Of a stretch of DNA of 33,470 nucleotides, positions 1 to 7,089 are shown piece by piece (position 1 is the first letter of the stretch; every line of letters begins with the position of its first letter). Source of the stretch: Sphingomonadaceae bacterium (GTDB lineage: Bacteria > Pseudomonadota > Alphaproteobacteria > Sphingomonadales > Sphingomonadaceae); NCBI GenBank assembly GCA_020847445.1, contig JADLBY010000074.1, positions 1 through 33,470 of the forward strand, in the 5' to 3' direction. The translations under genes and the position numbers were made by a program. The notes under the pieces were generated by a model. The model had not been told where the DNA came from, did not search any database, and worked only from the letters and a program-made list of their open reading frames with translations.

Positions 1-1
1 C

Positions 2-1057
2 TCGGTGCGATCGATCATGATCGCGCTGACGACGATGATAATCGGCTGCCTCGTCGTGCAGTTCATCGTGCGCTATCAGGATTATGCGCTGATACTCTCC
101 TCGCTGTTCATTCTCGGCATCGGCATCACAACATTGCAGGTCGCCGCCAATCCGCTGGCAGCCGCGCTCGGCCCTGCTGAAAGCAGCCATTTCCGGCTGA
201 CATTCGCCCAGGCCTTCAATTCGCTGGGCGTCGTGCTCGGGGTCAATTTCGGGTCAAAGATCATGCTGGGAGAGGATGTGCTCAAGGCAGGCCATGCGCC
301 GATCACCAATGACGCCGACCGGATCATTGCGCTACAGGCCGTTTCGCACGCCTTTCTGCTGATCACCGCCCTGCTTGCTGCGCTGATGCTGTTCATCTGG
401 CTTTGGCGCAAGCGTATCGGCGATGCGGCGCAGGGGATCGAAAGTGCCGGCGGTGGCTCGGTTCTCGATGCGCTTCGGTCGCGCTGGGCCTTGTTCGGGG
501 CGGTTGCCATCGGGCTATATGTCGGGGCCGAGGTGTCGATCGGCAGCCTGATGATAAATTTCCTCAACCAGGAAGGGATATTGAACCTGCCGCTGGAGAT
601 CGCCGGTTTTTACCTTGCCAATATCTACTGGATGGGCGCGCTGATCGGGCGCTTCCTCGGCTCCTACCTGCTCACGCGTATCGCGGCGCCAAAGCTGTTG
701 ATGGGGGCGGCCAGCCTTGCCTCGTTCCTGTGCCTGACAGTGGCGTTGAGCGGCGGGCCATTGGCGGGCTATGCGGCGCTGTCGGTAGGGTTGTTCAACT
801 CGATCATGTTCCCGACGATCTTTACGATCACGCTGGAGAAAGCCGGTGTCTCGCAGGCCTCGACCTCCGGATTGCTGTGCGTTGCGATTGTCGGTGGGGC
901 CATCCTGCCCTACGCCGTAGGGCGAATGGCCGATCAGTCGAGCCTGACGTTGTCATTCCTTATCCCGATGCTCGCTTATGCCGTCATCGCCATTTTCGGG
1001 ATGCTCTCGAGCGAGAGGCAGGGCGGCACCGCCAATCGCGCGGGCAGCCAGCGCTGA
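2..1057 (+). CDS. FHS-family sugar:H+ symporter (MFS, FucP/GluP-like), 5'-truncated by window edge
   Basis: This is the C-terminal part of a major facilitator transporter; the frame is open to the window edge, so the true start lies upstream. About 350 residues are visible, made mostly of hydrophobic helices. The segment around residues 45-80 (ANPLAAALGP, then an AQAFNSLG stretch) is typical of the fucose/glucose-galactose permease branch, whose members import sugars across the inner membrane with protons. A charged cytoplasmic loop (WLWRKRIGDA) sits in the middle, consistent with the link between the six-helix halves. The stop is 13 bp from the convergent EEP-family gene. The substrate cannot be told from sequence; sugar uptake is the family role. 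It belongs to the chromosomal flank, outside the island. Confidence 0.85.
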   Translation, partial: SVRSIMIALTTMIIGCLVVQFIVRYQDYALILSSLFILGIGITTLQVAANPLAAALGPAESSHFRLTFAQAFNSLGVVLGVNFGSKIMLGEDVLKAGHAPITNDADRIIALQAVSHAFLLITALLAALMLFIWLWRKRIGDAAQGIESAGGGSVLDALRSRWALFGAVAIGLYVGAEVSIGSLMINFLNQEGILNLPLEIAGFYLANIYWMGALIGRFLGSYLLTRIAAPKLLMGAASLASFLCLTVALSGGPLAGYAALSVGLFNSIMFPTIFTITLEKAGVSQASTSGLLCVAIVGGAILPYAVGRMADQSSLTLSFLIPMLAYAVIAIFGMLSSERQGGTANRAGSQR

Positions 1058-1070
1058 CATGCGGGCGGGG

Positions 1071-1973
1071 CTAGGGGGTGCTGCACGCCCTCTGCCGCTT
1101 GCCACGCACCGGCAAATCGAGCAGCGCCACCACCGGGAAATGGTCGGACGGGACATGACCGTTTTCGTGCTGGGCAACGACGCTATGGGCTTTGACAACG
1201 ATGCGGGGGCTGACAAATATATGGTCGATCAGTTTTCCCGATTGCGGCAAGGCTTCGAAAGCATTGAAGCTGATTGGGCCGCCGGTGCTTGGCGTGATGG
1301 AGGCTGATCGGGCATCGCGCAACGCGCTGTGTTCGGTCAATTGCGCAACCGACTCCTCGGTCGCTTCCGCATTCAAATCGCCCAACAGCACAAGCTCTTC
1401 GTCTTTTTGCAGATTTTTCGTCATCCATGAAAGGATCAGCCGCCCGCTCTCGCGCCGTGCCACGGCACCCTGATGATCCCAATGGGTATTGATCGCCAGC
1501 AACCGGACGCCGTCTGCCCCTTTCAGATGCGCCCATGTGACAATACGCCTGAAACCGGCGTCCCAGCCGAGTGACGGCAGCTCGGGGGTCGGCGACAGCC
1601 AGAAGGTGCCGCTGGAGATTATCCGGAACCGGCGGCGGTCTATCGCCAGCGGCGATGCTTCGCCAGCCAGCCTGCCGTCGTCACGCCCGCCGCCGACAAA
1701 ATGGTATTGGGGCAGCGCCATTTCCATGTCCGCGCGCTGGTTGGGCAGCACCTCCTGCATTCCCAGAATTTCGGGACGCAAAGTGTCTATCTGTCCGATC
1801 AGCAGGTTTTTACGATGTGCCCAGCTGTTCTGGCCGTCGGCGGGCGTATCCAGCCGAATATTATAGGTCATCGCCAAAATCGGCCTGGCGCAGTCGCCGG
1901 CAAGAAGCGGGGCTTCACCGCGCGCCGCAATAGCCAGAAACGCCAATAGTACTGATATTCTCAACAGCCGCAT
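1071..1973 (-). CDS. Secreted endonuclease/exonuclease/phosphatase (EEP) family protein
   Basis: A 300-residue protein with an N-terminal signal peptide (hydrophobic LLRISVLLAFLAIAARG) followed by a full EEP/DNase I-like fold. Motifs are in the usual order: MTYNIRLD near residue 36, QEVLPNQ (metal-binding Glu), NTHWDHQG, GDLNAEA and the C-terminal SDHFPV with the catalytic Asp-His pair. Members cleave phosphodiester or phosphomonoester bonds in nucleic acids, inositol phosphates or sphingomyelin. The signal peptide places this one in the periplasm or outside the cell. The substrate is not readable from the motifs. It is convergent with the sugar transporter, and its 5' side faces the island's left junction. 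An 8-bp stem at 2010-2032 lies in its upstream region. Confidence 0.85.
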   Translation of the reverse strand: MRLLRISVLLAFLAIAARGEAPLLAGDCARPILAMTYNIRLDTPADGQNSWAHRKNLLIGQIDTLRPEILGMQEVLPNQRADMEMALPQYHFVGGGRDDGRLAGEASPLAIDRRRFRIISSGTFWLSPTPELPSLGWDAGFRRIVTWAHLKGADGVRLLAINTHWDHQGAVARRESGRLILSWMTKNLQKDEELVLLGDLNAEATEESVAQLTEHSALRDARSASITPSTGGPISFNAFEALPQSGKLIDHIFVSPRIVVKAHSVVAQHENGHVPSDHFPVVALLDLPVRGKRQRACSTP

Positions 1974-2009
1974 CCCATGCGTTCAAATTGGTCGCATTAC
2001 GATGGTAGC

Positions 2010-2032
2010 GCTTCCACCGCGCGAGTGGAAGC
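2010..2032. other. Small dyad upstream of the EEP gene
   Basis: The arms gcttccac (2010-2017) and gtggaagc (2025-2032) form an 8-bp stem with a 7-nt loop, 37 bp before the start of the EEP-family gene. It could be an operator or a leader hairpin. No poly-T tract follows on either strand, so it does not look like a terminator. Confidence 0.35.
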
Positions 2033-2111
2033 ATGGATTCAGCCGGAATGGCCGCAGCCTCGCCAGTGTCGGAGGTGAGGGCGGAATAGGGATTGATTCT
2101 GTTGGGATAAA

Positions 2112-2128
2112 TGGTTCCCCGGTAAGGA
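2112..2128 (-). repeat. Island left attachment site: 17-bp copy of the tRNA-Gln 3' end
   Basis: The sequence tggttccccggtaagga is identical to 15339-15355, the 3' end of the tRNA-Gln(CTG) gene including its encoded CCA and the acceptor and T-stem 3' strands. The copies are in the same orientation and 13,227 bp apart. Identity stops sharply after 2128, so this copy is a tRNA fragment and not a gene. It lies 130 bp upstream of the integrase start chosen here, the usual arrangement for a tyrosine-recombinase att site. Confidence 0.85.
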
Positions 2129-2257
2129 ACTAAACTACCATTCCACAGTCGATCAAGATCGAACACATAACCCACGAAAAACAGCTATTTCTGTGCTGGT
2201 CCTTTCCACCATCGACCATTGACAATCACCATAAGCCAGCCCAAAGTGTGGGAACGA

Positions 2258-3466
2258 ATGGAGTTGGCGTTGGGCAAATTGACGGCAGTAAGGGTGAAAA
2301 GCGCGCAGGCTGGTCGGCATAGCGACGGGCAGGGGCTTATGCTGTTGGTCAAACCAACGGGTGGGCGGTCCTGGGTGTTGCGTGTTCAGGTCAATGGCGT
2401 GCGGCGAGATATTGGGCTGGGTGGGGTCGAAACCGAAGCACGCCCGATAGTCGATGATATTCCGCTTGAAAAAAAGCGCGTGCTGACCTTGGCAGAAGCG
2501 CGCGACAAGTCAGCATGGCTGCGCAAGATGGCAAAAGCTGGTCGTGATCCGATATTGGAACAGCAGCGCGACCGAACGCCGATTCCAACATTCAGAGATG
2601 CAGCAAAAGCTGCAAGGGCGGCGAAAGAGCCGGATTGGTCGCCCCGAACCGCCAAGGCTTTCGACAACACAATGCGGGATTATGTCTATCCCGCCATCGG
2701 CAGTGTGTCGGTCGATCAGATCGATGGACAGATTATCGAAGCGATATTGCGCCCCATTTGGCACAGCAAACCGGAGGCAGCGCAAAAGGTTCGGCAACGG
2801 ATTTGCATGGTTCTAAATTTCGCGCAGGCGAAGCGTTGGCGCGCAATCGCGGCTCCCAGCGAGGCATTGTCAATATTGTTGGGTGACAAGCCACAGGGTG
2901 GAAACTTGCCTGCCATGCCGTTTGAAGAAGTTCCTGCGTTCATTGCCAAAATTCGCTCGGAAACCGAAACTGTTGGGCGGCTGGCTCTGCAATATCTCAT
3001 TCTCACGGTAGCCAGGAGCGGCGAAGTCCGGGCTGCTGAAAAGAAGCAGGTCGATGCGGACAAGAAGGTTTGGAACCGACCTGCCGAGATAATGAAGGGT
3101 AAGAACGCGAAGCCGCATAGTGTGACGCTGAATGCGCCGGCTCTCGAAGTTCTGGAGCGCGCAGACACCTACGCGTCAGCCGATGATCGCTTCATTTTCT
3201 CCGGTAAACGTGGCGACATGATCTCTGACATGACGATTTCGAAGGTCATGGCCGATTTGCCCTATGTTCCGCATGGCTTCCGCTCATCTTTTCGTGACTG
3301 GGCTGCGGAAAAGATGCCGCATATTCCTGACCCGGTGGCCGAAGCTGCACTCGCGCATGTAGTTTCAGACAAGGTGGTGAAGGCATATAAGCGCACTGCC
3401 TTTCTGGAAATGCGGCGGGAATTGCTCGACGCTTGGGGCGCGTTTTGTATGGGAACGGCAAATTGA
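2258..3466 (+). CDS. Tyrosine-type site-specific integrase (P4-like, DUF4102 N-terminus)
   Basis: A 402-residue tyrosine recombinase expected to integrate and excise the island at tRNA-Gln. The N-terminus (LTAVRVKSAQ, HSDGQGLMLLVKPTG) matches the DUF4102 arm-binding domain of P4-type integrases. The catalytic domain shows Arg253 in TVARSGEVR, a beta-hairpin lysine region (MKGKNAK, about 279-285), the HGFR box with His339 and Arg342, His367 in ALAH and the nucleophile Tyr377 in KAYKRT. The frame opens further to a TTG at 2219, but the ATG at 2258 gives the usual family N-terminus, so I chose it; the ribosome site there (gggaa) is weak. Neighbours are the left att copy and an overlapping downstream gene. 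All catalytic residues appear intact. Confidence 0.9.
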   Translation: MELALGKLTAVRVKSAQAGRHSDGQGLMLLVKPTGGRSWVLRVQVNGVRRDIGLGGVETEARPIVDDIPLEKKRVLTLAEARDKSAWLRKMAKAGRDPILEQQRDRTPIPTFRDAAKAARAAKEPDWSPRTAKAFDNTMRDYVYPAIGSVSVDQIDGQIIEAILRPIWHSKPEAAQKVRQRICMVLNFAQAKRWRAIAAPSEALSILLGDKPQGGNLPAMPFEEVPAFIAKIRSETETVGRLALQYLILTVARSGEVRAAEKKQVDADKKVWNRPAEIMKGKNAKPHSVTLNAPALEVLERADTYASADDRFIFSGKRGDMISDMTISKVMADLPYVPHGFRSSFRDWAAEKMPHIPDPVAEAALAHVVSDKVVKAYKRTAFLEMRRELLDAWGAFCMGTAN

Positions 3467-4086
3467 CTGGCGACGACAGTCAGTGGATTCCCGTGAGACA
3501 GGTTCGTGAAATCTTGATCGAGGCTGGGCTGTTTAATTCCGAAACGCCGCGTGCCTTGATAGCGCGCGCAAAGGCAGGCTTGCTGCCGGTAAAAGCCAAA
3601 AGAGTGACCTATGATACGCCGCCGCGCAGCGGATCGGCGCTCGACGATTTTATCTTTCCGGCTCGGATGCTGGAAGGATTGGGGTTTGCAGAACTCGACA
3701 TCACGGAAAGGATCATAAAAAGTCCTTCGGTTCGTGAGGGCAACGGCATCCCGAAGACCAATTTCAAGGCGTTCGATGTCGAATTTGGACGCGCCGCGAT
3801 ATTGGACTTTGCTGGATTGAATGATGGAATTTCGGCTGGCGCAGCTTCAGCTTCACCATCGCAACGTGGCAGGAAGCCCGGCGATGGGTCATATGAGCGA
3901 GCTGACACAAAGTTTGTGGACATGATCATCGCGCTGCTGGATGCCGGCGAAGTGACCAGCGCGACGGAGGGCGCACGCTTGATCGTGGACAAACACCAAT
4001 CCGAGATCAGGGGCAGCGGGGATTCCGCAGTGGCGCGACTTGCAAGCAGAGCAAACAAAAAGCTGGCTGACGCGGGAAATCGCTGA
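3463..4086 (+). CDS. Island protein of unknown function downstream of integrase
   Basis: I do not recognise this 207-residue protein. The TTG at 3463 overlaps the integrase stop (TTGA), suggesting translational coupling; a TTG at 3433 is a less likely start. The N-terminal half (WIPVRQVREILIEAG, then a region with ALIARAKAGLLP) resembles a small helical DNA-binding or adaptor segment. A low-complexity hinge rich in Ser, Ala and Gly follows (about residues 130-145), then a basic helical C-terminus (EIRGSGDSAVARLASRANKKLAD). No signal peptide or membrane segment is seen. Position between the integrase and the AlpA/RepA genes suggests a role in recombination or replication of the element, but this is inference. 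Confidence 0.65.
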   Translation: MTGDDSQWIPVRQVREILIEAGLFNSETPRALIARAKAGLLPVKAKRVTYDTPPRSGSALDDFIFPARMLEGLGFAELDITERIIKSPSVREGNGIPKTNFKAFDVEFGRAAILDFAGLNDGISAGAASASPSQRGRKPGDGSYERADTKFVDMIIALLDAGEVTSATEGARLIVDKHQSEIRGSGDSAVARLASRANKKLADAGNR

Positions 4087-4103
4087 ATTTGGCAGAATTT
4101 GGC
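4085..4103. repeat. Two 9-bp direct repeats one helical turn apart
   Basis: gaatttggc occurs at 4085-4093 and 4095-4103, a 10-bp period, just after the stop of the unknown gene and about 110 bp before the AlpA-like gene. Tandem sites with this spacing are typical of cooperative DNA-binding proteins such as excisionases or small regulators. The function is inferred from spacing only. Confidence 0.35.
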
Positions 4104-4210
4104 TCAATTCAAACGTATTCATAGTTTTGGACACACAGACGAACGTGTGAATAATGGGGAGCGGCTATGGAATGCCGCGATTTGCGGTTTCGACGAAAGG
4201 AGCCGCAGAA

Positions 4211-4390
4211 ATGAAACCCGTCACCATCACGATCCAGAAGGCGTGCGAATATAGCGGCCTTTCCAAATCGACAATTTACAACCTGATCAACGCGAAAAAG
4301 CTGGTTGTCGTCAAAGTCGGTAAGCGCACGCTCATCACCACAGCCAGCATCGACGCGATGCTCGGTCTCGCGGAACCATCGTTGGCGTAA
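4211..4390 (+). CDS. AlpA-like/excisionase-type helix-turn-helix protein
   Basis: A 59-residue protein consisting almost entirely of a winged-helix MerR/AlpA-type DNA-binding fold: ITIQKACEYSGLSKSTIYNLI is the helix-turn-helix and KLVVVKVGKRTLITTASIDAML the wing and following helix. Such proteins act as excisionases or as activators of the integrase gene in P4-like elements. The ATG at 4211 has a strong ribosome site (aaaggag, 4196-4202); the frame opens earlier, to 4154, but that extension is not needed. It sits 15 bp before the helicase gene, so the two are probably co-transcribed. A role in excision is inferred from family and context. Confidence 0.8.
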   Translation: MKPVTITIQKACEYSGLSKSTIYNLINAKKLVVVKVGKRTLITTASIDAMLGLAEPSLA

Positions 4391-4405
4391 GCCCCACCGC
4401 CCTCC

Positions 4406-5593
4406 ATGGACAACGTGAAATCGGTCAAAAACGACGCGCCCGGCACATTTGGCTCTTTGCAGGCCAACCCCTTCTTGTGGAGGGACGTGCGCACAATCCC
4501 CCCTCGTCAATGGTTATTGGGTAGTTCGCTATTGCGTGGTTCACTGTCGTTGCTGATTGCGCCGGGAGGATCGGGAAAAACTGCGCTGACGGTCGGTATG
4601 GCAGTGTCGCTGGTAACAGGTCGGGATTTGCTCGGCATGAAGGTGTGGGGCGGGCCGAAGAAGGTGATGCTGTGGAACCTCGAAGACAGCCAGGAAGAGA
4701 TCGACAAGCTTTTCTACGCGGCATTCAAAAAATGGGATGTGCTGCAAGATCATGTGGGCGAACGCCTTTATGTCAACAGCGGGCTTGCCGGCGATGGCCT
4801 CACAATCGCCACCGACGAAAAAGGGGTTGTCTTGAACAAAGTCACTCTGAATGACCTAGTGAGCTTGATTTCTACACTTGGTATTGATGTCCTGATCGTT
4901 GATCCGTTCGTTTCGTCCCATCGGGTTTCGGAGAACGACAACGGCGCAATAGACGCTATTGCCAAGGCTTGGGCCAACATCGCAAATGTTACAGGCTGTG
5001 CAGTGCTGCTCGTCCATCATACAAGCAAGCTGCGGGGCAGCGAAAACACTTCGGAGGCATCGCGGGGAGCCAGCGCTCTTGTCAATGCGGCCCGGTCAGT
5101 CACTACGATCAACCGAATGACCAAGACCCAAGCGCTAAATTTAGGCGTCGAAGAGCATGAACATAGTCGGCACTTCCGCTGCTATGATGACAAAAACAAT
5201 CGCGCACCACCCGCAGCAGAGTCAAAGTGGTTCGCACTGGAGTCCGTTTCGCTCGGCAACCATCCGCTAGGTTGCGACGGTGATAGCGTCGCGGTGGTTG
5301 TGCCTTGGTCGTCGCAATTGGTGGTTGAGCAGGTGACAAACACGCAAATTCGTGAAGTGCAGAAGAGAATTTCCGATGGGAACTATCGGAAGGACTCTCA
5401 GTCACCTGATTGGGTGGGCATCGTCATTGCGGAGGTTTTGGAGCGTGATCTCAGTGTTAAAAATGTCAAGGCAGCTATCAAGAAGTTGGTGGGCGAATGG
5501 GCAAGCCGTGGCTTTCTCGCCGAGGAAACTCGAAAAGACCACAATCGGACAAACCGACTTTACATCGTCGCAGGTGAAGTGATCCCGCAATGA
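4406..5593 (+). CDS. RepA-like hexameric helicase / AAA family ATPase (RecA fold)
   Basis: A 395-residue ATPase of the RSF1010 RepA type (AAA_25). Walker A is APGGSGKT (residues 52-59), a NLED acidic motif follows at 91-94, Walker B is IDVLIVDPF (about 160-168) and the sensor/H-motif is VLLVHHTSK (201-208). The C-terminal third looks like a winged-helix region (VGIVIAEVLERDLSVKNVKAAIKKLV), as often found in plasmid and island helicases. RepA proteins form hexameric rings that unwind DNA at a plasmid origin; here it would serve episomal replication of the excised island. It directly precedes about 560 bp of dyad-rich non-coding DNA that may be its origin. No primase gene or separate initiator gene is seen. 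Confidence 0.82.
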   Translation: MDNVKSVKNDAPGTFGSLQANPFLWRDVRTIPPRQWLLGSSLLRGSLSLLIAPGGSGKTALTVGMAVSLVTGRDLLGMKVWGGPKKVMLWNLEDSQEEIDKLFYAAFKKWDVLQDHVGERLYVNSGLAGDGLTIATDEKGVVLNKVTLNDLVSLISTLGIDVLIVDPFVSSHRVSENDNGAIDAIAKAWANIANVTGCAVLLVHHTSKLRGSENTSEASRGASALVNAARSVTTINRMTKTQALNLGVEEHEHSRHFRCYDDKNNRAPPAAESKWFALESVSLGNHPLGCDGDSVAVVVPWSSQLVVEQVTNTQIREVQKRISDGNYRKDSQSPDWVGIVIAEVLERDLSVKNVKAAIKKLVGEWASRGFLAEETRKDHNRTNRLYIVAGEVIPQ

Positions 5594-6157
5594 TGCACCA
5601 CCTTCAAAGGTGAGGCGCTGCAGGGTGGTGCGGTGTGGCGCTTAACGCTGCAACACCACCACCCCACTTTTAGTGGGGATGGATGGTGGGGCGCTGCAAC
5701 GATTGAGCGCATCGCCATCCGTGTGGGTCGGGGTATCGATGATTGGCAGTGGTCAGCGATTACCCCCACCCTACGACAACTAATCCGGCGGTCAGCACTC
5801 GCTGATAAAAGCGCTCAGCCGTTAGCCAGAGCCAGTTTTGGGCCTTTTCGAGCAATGTCGGCGGTTGATGTTAGCGCCAGCGTTGAAGGAAATGCGCTGG
5901 ATGGAAGGCTGAAGCAACACTGCCTAAGGAGTGCTTCATCACTCTTTAAAGAGTGCTATTCGTCCATCTGAGCAGCAGCATCGGATCACCGTTAAAAGAG
6001 TTGCCGCTGTAGTCGCCCGACCCTCGTTACAGTGACCTGACAGCGAGTTATTGGCGATAGCGGCCCTGCTGAAAAAAGGCTGAAAGCCGCTTCACCGGCC
6101 AGTTACGCGAGTTCCCGGCGAAAAGCCAGGTCGCGGTGATTTTCCATGTCACCGTCG
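5594..6157. other. Gene-free, dyad-rich region after the RepA-like gene (possible replication origin)
   Basis: No convincing gene lies in these 564 bp. Structures visible are: an 8-bp stem gcaccacc/ggtggtgc (5595-5602 with 5624-5631); a 7-bp stem ccccact/agtgggg with a 3-nt loop (5662-5678), flanked by a further ccacca/tggtgg pair (5656-5661 and 5684-5689); three cgctgca copies (5616, 5646, 5692); a ccagcg/cgctgg stem (5877-5900); a 16-bp perfect palindrome of cactcttt with its complement (5940-5955); and gagtgct twice (5929, 5951). Such density beside a RepA-type helicase fits an origin of replication or a structured RNA. This is inference. A terminator of the czc operon lies at its right end. 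Confidence 0.45.
6072..6091 (-). terminator. Probable weak intrinsic terminator of the czc operon
   Basis: On the minus strand a GGCT-ttc-AGCC hairpin (6078-6088) is followed by six T residues (6077-6072). It lies 67 bp past the czcD stop, the last gene of the cluster. The GC stem is only four pairs, so termination may be inefficient. Confidence 0.45.
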
Positions 6158-7078
6158 CTAGGAATGAAGCTCTGCCGCGACCTCGCAAGGCTCCGTTTCG
6201 ATCTGGATTGTCGAGTGATGGATCGCAAATCTGTCGTCCAGCATCGTTGCAATCGCCGCGAGCATCGACTGCGCATCTGCGCCATCACTGATTGCAACGT
6301 GCGCGGTCAGGCTGATGTCATCGCCCGCCACGGTCCAGACGTGCAGTTCGTGAACGCCTAAAACACCTTCGACCGAAAGGATTGCCGCCCTGACCGCATC
6401 CAGATCGATGCTGCGCGGCACGCCTTGGAGTAAAATATGTGTGGTATCGCGGAGCAACGTCCATGTGCGCGGCAACACCCACAGGCCGATGGCAATTGCG
6501 ACCACCGGGTCGATCCATGTTTTGCCGGTCAGCCAGATGGCAACTGCCGCTGCGATAACGCCCAGCGAGCCGAGCATATCTGCCCATACTTCGAGATAAG
6601 CACCTTTCATGTTCAGGCTGGCTTCCTTACCGCCTGCCAACACGCGCATTGCAATCAGGTTGATGACCAATCCAGCGCTCGCAACCGCCAGCATTCCGAT
6701 GGACTCGACCGGCTGGGGATGGAAGAAGCGCGCAACGCCCTCATACAGCACATAGCCCGCGACCATGAACAGCAGCACTGCATTGAACGCGGCAGCCAGT
6801 ATCTCAAAACGGCGATAGCCATAGGTGCGCTGCTTGTCGGCCTGCTTCTGGCCGATCCTGACGGCGACCAGCGCGATAGCGAGGGCCGCCGCATCGGTGA
6901 ACATGTGCGCTGCGTCGGAAAGCAGCGCCAAGCTGCCAAACCAATATGCGCCGACCAGTTCGGCGATCAGGAACGCCGAAGTTAGTCCGAGCGCGATTCC
7001 CAGCCGGGCCGTGCTGGCCCCTGCGGTATGGTCGTGGCCGGCATGGCCTGCCGGGCCGTGGTTATGATCTTCACTCAT
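6158..7078 (-). CDS. czcD: CzcD-type cation diffusion facilitator (Zn/Co/Cd exporter)
   Basis: A 306-residue inner-membrane CDF antiporter that exports divalent metal ions to the periplasm in exchange for protons. A His-rich N-terminus (HNHGPAGHAGHDH) precedes six hydrophobic helices. The helix-2 metal site reads LSDAAHMFTD (Asp55, His58, Asp62) and the helix-5 site reads AYLEVWADMLGS. A cytoplasmic CDF C-terminal domain (about 215-306; VHELHVW, HHSTIQIE) is complete. The ATG at 7078 has a good ribosome site (aggaag). It is the last of seven co-directional genes and starts 11 bp after the czcA stop. In C. metallidurans CzcD handles cytoplasmic metal while CzcCBA exports periplasmic metal; the same division is inferred here. 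Confidence 0.9.
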   Translation of the reverse strand: MSEDHNHGPAGHAGHDHTAGASTARLGIALGLTSAFLIAELVGAYWFGSLALLSDAAHMFTDAAALAIALVAVRIGQKQADKQRTYGYRRFEILAAAFNAVLLFMVAGYVLYEGVARFFHPQPVESIGMLAVASAGLVINLIAMRVLAGGKEASLNMKGAYLEVWADMLGSLGVIAAAVAIWLTGKTWIDPVVAIAIGLWVLPRTWTLLRDTTHILLQGVPRSIDLDAVRAAILSVEGVLGVHELHVWTVAGDDISLTAHVAISDGADAQSMLAAIATMLDDRFAIHHSTIQIETEPCEVAAELHS

Positions 7079-7089
7079 GTCGCTTCCTT

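Noticed and set aside
2112-2140. A second tRNA gene near the integrase
   Set aside because: Only the 17-bp 3' end of tRNA-Gln is present; no anticodon arm or D arm can be folded, so it is an att remnant.
5595-5700. A CRISPR-like repeat array
   Set aside because: The cgctgca copies are short, unevenly spaced (30 and 46 bp) and lack spacers of constant length; there are no cas genes.
5633-5971. A 112-residue frame (GTG start) in the dyad-rich region after repA
   Set aside because: No ribosome site, it runs straight through hairpins and palindromes, and the protein has no plausible fold pattern; I prefer a non-coding reading.
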